Of a stretch of DNA of 64,000 nt, positions 60,194 to 64,000 are shown one piece after another. Each line of letters begins with the position of its first letter. Position 1 is the stretch's first letter. A program made the translations under genes and the position numbers. Source of the DNA: Chamaelirium japonicum (Eukaryota > Streptophyta > Magnoliopsida > Liliales > Melanthiaceae); the NCBI GenBank assembly GCA_947650365.1, contig OX393552.1, forward strand, positions 21,114,645 through 21,178,644, read 5' to 3'. The notes under the pieces are model-generated. The model searched no databases. It saw only the letters and a program-made list of their open reading frames with translations, and was not told where the DNA came from.

Positions 60194-60459
60194 ATGAGCC
60201 AAGTAGAAGAGGCTCTGCGAATCCGCCGCTTCGATCACCCCCCCTCTCCCGAGGATTTCCGCTCCATGATCGAGCCCTCGAATGCTCCCGCGGTAATGGA
60301 GGAGGAGTTCCCGCCACCCCCATCCTCCTCCTTCTCCTCTCAGGTTTTCACCTACTAATTTGATCTGCTTGCGCTGCGCAGGTCTTCAATGGCGCCGTCA
60401 AGGGCTGGAAGGCTTTTACAAAGTGGGATCCTTTCAATGGAGGCCTCGACTACTTGCAG
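60194..60459 (+). CDS. JmjC/cupin-type 2-oxoglutarate oxygenase gene, exons 1-2 (partial)
   Basis: Exon 1, 60,194-60,292, 33 codons (MSQVEEALRIRRFDHPPSP...); donor GTAATG; a short intron of 89 bases; acceptor TGCGCAG; exon 2, 60,382-60,459, 26 codons (NGAVKGWKAFTKW, NGGLDYLQ); donor GTTCCT. Both introns are phase 0, and the junction restores a continuous SNAPA-VFNG stretch. The start resembles the N-terminus of plant JmjC proteins of the cupin_8 type (JMJ31/TYW5-like), which hydroxylate or demethylate substrates with Fe(II) and 2-oxoglutarate; the catalytic HxD...H residues would be in later exons not seen. An upstream ATG in frame (60,116) is rejected because the family-like sequence begins at 60,194. 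The rest of the gene must lie beyond 64,000 or be lost. Confidence 0.6.
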
Positions 60460-62123
60460 GTTCCTCTTCCATCTTGTTAAAGGACTTCGTTCTTCCTTTT
60501 GATCAGACAAAATGTTTGTGAGTGTTCCGTGTGGTGATTCTATTTTCCGATTCGAATTCTACTGTAATTTTGAGAGTGGAGTTGGAGGATGGAGGAGTTT
60601 TAGCTGTTAGTATCATCGGTAACGATTTTAATTTTATCTAGAGTCTCACTTCACCAGTAGCTCTTCATTATTACCGCGCAGATGTTTGCTGGGTGGCTTC
60701 CTTTTTGTTCAATTCCATAGTAACAAAGTTCGGATTCGGTTCTAATTTGGTGGTGGGTCAATTCGGTCCAGTTCGAAAAAATAGGGAAAATTCAGGAGTT
60801 TTTTTTTTCAGTATTACTTAGAATTTTCAGGATTATTTGAATGTTTTAGGAATTTTCATGTGTTTTTTTGAAGAATTATCCATGAATTTTTGAGGTTATT
60901 CGGCAATTTTCAGGATTATTTGGAGAACTGGCGAATGAGAAGATTAATCGTCGGTTTATTCGGTAGACCTTTAATGCACAAATATATGGGGATTTTTCTA
61001 GAAATCCGGAGAACTTTGTGACTATGTGCAATTCTTGATGCCTAAAGCTTGGCTGATTTTTCATCCCAAAATTCAATTCTCATATGAAGGTATCCTTTAG
61101 CTGCTACAGTTGTGGGAAATGGTTCTTTTGGTTCATTGCGTCCCACTTTGGATCACGACATTTCCCTCGGTTTTGGCTTTTGGTTTAATTGCTGAATCAA
61201 TTAAATTGGTCTAATATAAGTGGGACTTAAATTTATTGGTCCAAGACAATTTGGGCAAATTTCTTACGCATCTAGAGAAGATCCTAAAGGCTCATGACAA
61301 CTAGTCTAAGACCCATGTAACCGGAATTGATATTTGAAAGGCTTAAACATGGCCCACAAATAAGTCTCAAATCTTATGTCAACAATGATGTCCAATGCGT
61401 TTCATGTGCGCATATTATCATCATCATTAGCCAAGTCTCATTTCACCATGATGGGGTCGACTAAGGAGCTCAACTATAATTAAGAATGCTCCACAAAACG
61501 TTGAAAACAATTATATTGCCGAAACCTAACCAAAAGTTGGCATGAGAGGGGCTTGCCAAGATTCCGGAGGAAGACAACTGGCGATTATGGAGACTTATCT
61601 TGTTGATTATCCAGTTTAAGCTCGTGCAACCAGGGAATAACTCACCAAGATTCCCTTACACTAGGAGTCTCCATACAAAGAGGTTATAAGGCAAAATGTG
61701 ATATAGGAAATTACATTCACATGTTTGGCACAAATTATACCTATTATGTTGCCTTTTACGGTTTTATTTATATATTTCCCACTATCATGCGTTTTTTTCT
61801 TCCATATCCCGCCCTTCGTTGCTAAGGATTCCATGCGTTTTTTTGTGTTAATAGGCTTGCCAAGCACTTAAGCAATTGAGATATCCTGCTTAATGGTGAT
61901 ACCTTCGTATATTTTTTCACCTCTCACCACTATGTGATATTTGTCGTCTTCGTCTATGCTTCATCTCAAGGGCCATATGCTTTCTCCAGAGCTTCTTCAG
62001 TCGATACTTGGATTCTTTGGCAGTTGTGGTGCCTATGCATGATGGTTTTTGATCGTGTTCCATCTGCTGGTAGTGTGCTTGCATTTTTAGCTTTTTCTTT
62101 GGTCTTTAACCTTCAGACGTTAT
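60460..62123 (+). other. Probable intron 2 of the JmjC gene
   Basis: AT-rich, without a readable exon that continues the family; consistent with a long intron. TTTCAGGATTATTTG-like motifs repeat at 60,800-60,930. The solo LTR and TIR element that follow would also lie in this intron if the gene is intact. Confidence 0.45.
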
Positions 62124-63962
62124 TGTATGAGCAAATATTTGAATTTTTCACTCGAGTACAAATTTCAAAGGACTCGCTTCGAGGGAGCGGAGTACAAAAT
62201 GTATATCAGGAGATTGCGGGGAAATCCGTCTTTGATCCTTTGATACTCGATTTCGAAGTACAAAGATTACAACAAATGAGAAAATGAAAAGAGAAGAGCG
62301 TTGCGGTGCTTGATCCTTCCGGGCTTTGCGCGTGATCGGCTAGGGGCTTTGCTTTACTCTTCTTCTCCTAGAATCTTCACTTGTTCTTCGCTTGTTCTTC
62401 GACTTGCTTTGGACTTGAATCTTCAATTTTCCATCTTCGATCTTCGGTCTTCGATTTTCTTTGGTTTGCTTCGATCTTCGATCCTTCTTCTCCGGGATTT
62501 CTTGGAGCTTTGAAGTATCTTCAGTCGGGAGCTTTGTAGGTTCTTCTTGCTATGGCCAAAGATCCTTTCTTCTCTTCTTGTCCCTCATTTTATAAGGGTC
62601 GAAGTAGTTATTGTAGAGAATAACTACTTCGGGTGGTTGAAGCAACCTCCTGGTGGTTTCTATAACTTCCCTTGGATGGTTAGAGAAACTTCCAGGTGGT
62701 TTACATAACTTCCTTGATGGTTAGGATCATATTCGAGTGGTTTTGTAACTTCCACTGGTAGCTTAATCCTTTTGAGCTTGAGTGAACCGGTCTGATTAAA
62801 ACGACTTGTGGTTCGGGTATTAAATCCGAATCGACTAACTGCGACTTAGATTTTAACCAAGTTAACTCTTGATCCGGTCCTTTCTGACTTGGTAGGTTCA
62901 ATGAGTTTGTCGAAATCTAGCGTAAGCTTACTTGTAGGAGCTTAAGCTTGATTACTCTTCGGCCTTGTATATCGGCTTGTCGAAGGATGCTCATCTCTAA
63001 GTATCATTCTATTGACTTAGATATAGTCTTTGGACGATAGGGATATAGTACTTTCCTTACTCTCAGACTTGGTCAAATTTCAGAGCGTAAGGAAGCAAGA
63101 AAAATTTCCTTGGTCATCAAGGAAATAAAGTATAAGGAAGCAAAATTTCCCTGGTCATCAGGGAAATAAAGTCTTCCAGACTTAACCAAATTTCTGAGTG
63201 TAGGCAAAAATTTCCCTGGTCATCAGGGAAATAAAGTGTAAGGAAACAAAAATTTCCCTGGTCATCAGGGAAATAAAGTCTTCCAGACTTAGCCAAATTT
63301 TTGAGTGTAAAGCAAAATTTCCCTGGTCATCAGGGAAATAAAGTCTTCCAGACTTAGCTAAATTTCTGAGTGTAGGCAAAAATTTCCCTGGTCATCAGGG
63401 AAATAAAGTGTGAGGAAACAAAAATTTCCCTGGTCATCAGGGAAATAAAGTCTTCCAGACTTAGCCAAATTTCTGAGTGTAGGCAAAAATTTCCCTGGTC
63501 ATCAGGGAAATAAAGTATAAGGAAGCAAAATTTCCCTGGTCATCAGGGAAATAAAGTCTTCCAGACTTAGCCAAATTTCTGAGTATAGAGAAAAATTTCC
63601 CTGGTCATCAGGGAAATAAAGTGTAAGGAAGTAAAAATTTCCCTGGTCATCAGGGAAATAAAGTCTTCTAGACTTAGCCAAAATTTTGAGTGTAAAGCAA
63701 AATTTCCCTGGTCATCAGGGAAATAAAGTCTTCCAGACTTAGCCAAATTTCTGAGTGCAGAGAAAAATTTCTCTGGTCATCAGGGAAATAAAGTATAAGG
63801 AAGCAAAATTTCCCTGGTCATCAGGGAAATAAAGTCTTCCAGACTTAGCCAAATTTCAGAATGTAAGGAAGCAAAATTTCCCTGGTCATCAGGGAAATAA
63901 AGTCTTCCAGACTTAGCCAAATTTCTGATTTTCTAGCTTTAGGCAATATTTCAATGTCTACA
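62124..63962 (-). mobile_element. Solo LTR with a hairpin-repeat U3
   Basis: 1,839 bases, TGTATGAGCAAA...AATGTCTACA, flanked by perfect GTTAT (62,119-62,123 and 63,963-63,967). It is distantly related to the G1 LTR (ATCAGGAGATTG, TTCCGGGCTTTGCGCGTGATC). Minus-strand TATA CTTATAAAAT at 62,587-62,596; U3 to its right. No interior. Confidence 0.88.
63103..63900. repeat. Fifteen hairpin repeats in the LTR U3
   Basis: Fifteen copies of a perfect or near-perfect inverted repeat, ATTTCCCTG-GTCAT-CAGGGAAAT, at irregular steps of about 40 and 65 bases. Between them alternate AAAGTCTTCCAGACTTAGCC and GTGTAAGGAAGCA-type spacers. The spacer AGTCTTCCAGACTT is itself partly palindromic. Confidence 0.95.
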
Positions 63963-63975
63963 GTTATCTCATACT

Positions 63976-64000
63976 AGGGCTGGCAATTTCGGACCCGACA
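63976..64000. mobile_element. Edge of a second GACCCG-rich TIR element
   Basis: AGGGCTGGCAATTTCGGACC matches, in reverse orientation, the right terminus of the element at 21,426-21,902. The rest is beyond the window. Confidence 0.7.

Noticed and set aside
61934-62287. Further exon or a separate gene in the 117-codon plus-strand frame
   Set aside because: No resemblance to the JmjC family, and its second half is LTR sequence starting at 62,124.
63103-63900. CRISPR array
   Set aside because: Repeats are short dyads with recurring, non-unique spacers at uneven steps, in a plant LTR; no cas genes.

Overview
This is a stretch of a repeat-rich flowering-plant nuclear genome. The evidence is nested plant LTR retrotransposons (Tat-type Ty3/gypsy, Ty1/copia, a Cassandra-type LTR with a 5S-like core), plant hAT transposons and MITEs, a plant L1-type LINE with an RNase H tail, and two genes for early light-induced proteins (ELIPs). 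The GC-rich coding bias of the ELIPs would suit a monocot, but the sequence does not fix the species.

Only three stretches look like host genes: ELIP1 (27,571-28,149, minus), ELIP2 (45,699-46,268, minus) and the first two exons of a JmjC/cupin-type oxygenase gene (60,194-60,459, plus), which runs on past the window through a transposon-filled intron. ELIPs are thylakoid three-helix proteins of the chlorophyll a/b-binding superfamily, made under high light, greening or drying.

Layout: 1-11,828 is most of a minus-strand Tat-type Ty3/gypsy element with an antisense plant-mobile-domain ORF; its 3' LTR lies left of the window. 11,829-12,322 is a LINE 3' fragment. 12,323-27,135 is a Ty1/copia element (C1) holding a gag-only LTR element (12,668-18,266) and a hAT transposon (20,435-24,450). 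27,136-28,757 is ELIP1 with its flanks, then a solo LTR (28,758-30,825) and another LINE 3' fragment (to 31,501). 31,502 to about 45,284 is a second copy of the same copia element (C2), holding a Cassandra solo LTR, two other solo LTRs, a foldback MITE in a TA repeat, and a third copia element (C3). 45,285-46,903 is ELIP2 with its flanks, followed by the long LINE (to about 54,350, split by a 3.4-kb solo LTR). After a second LINE tail come a non-autonomous hAT, a foldback MITE, the JmjC gene start, a solo LTR with 15 hairpin repeats, and the edge of a TIR element.

The main result is that the window is a transposon-riddled tandem array with the unit ELIP - LINE 3' fragment - copia. The LINE/copia junction is the same at 12,322/12,323 and at 31,501/31,502, and ELIP1 and ELIP2 share promoter, coding and flanking sequence. 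The LINE fragment at 11,829 therefore belongs to a further unit, whose ELIP should lie left of the window beyond the gypsy element. Because the units are duplicates, each gives the empty site for insertions in the other, so target-site duplications could be read directly. Tandem ELIP expansion is known from desiccation-tolerant plants, which makes this array the most interesting system here.
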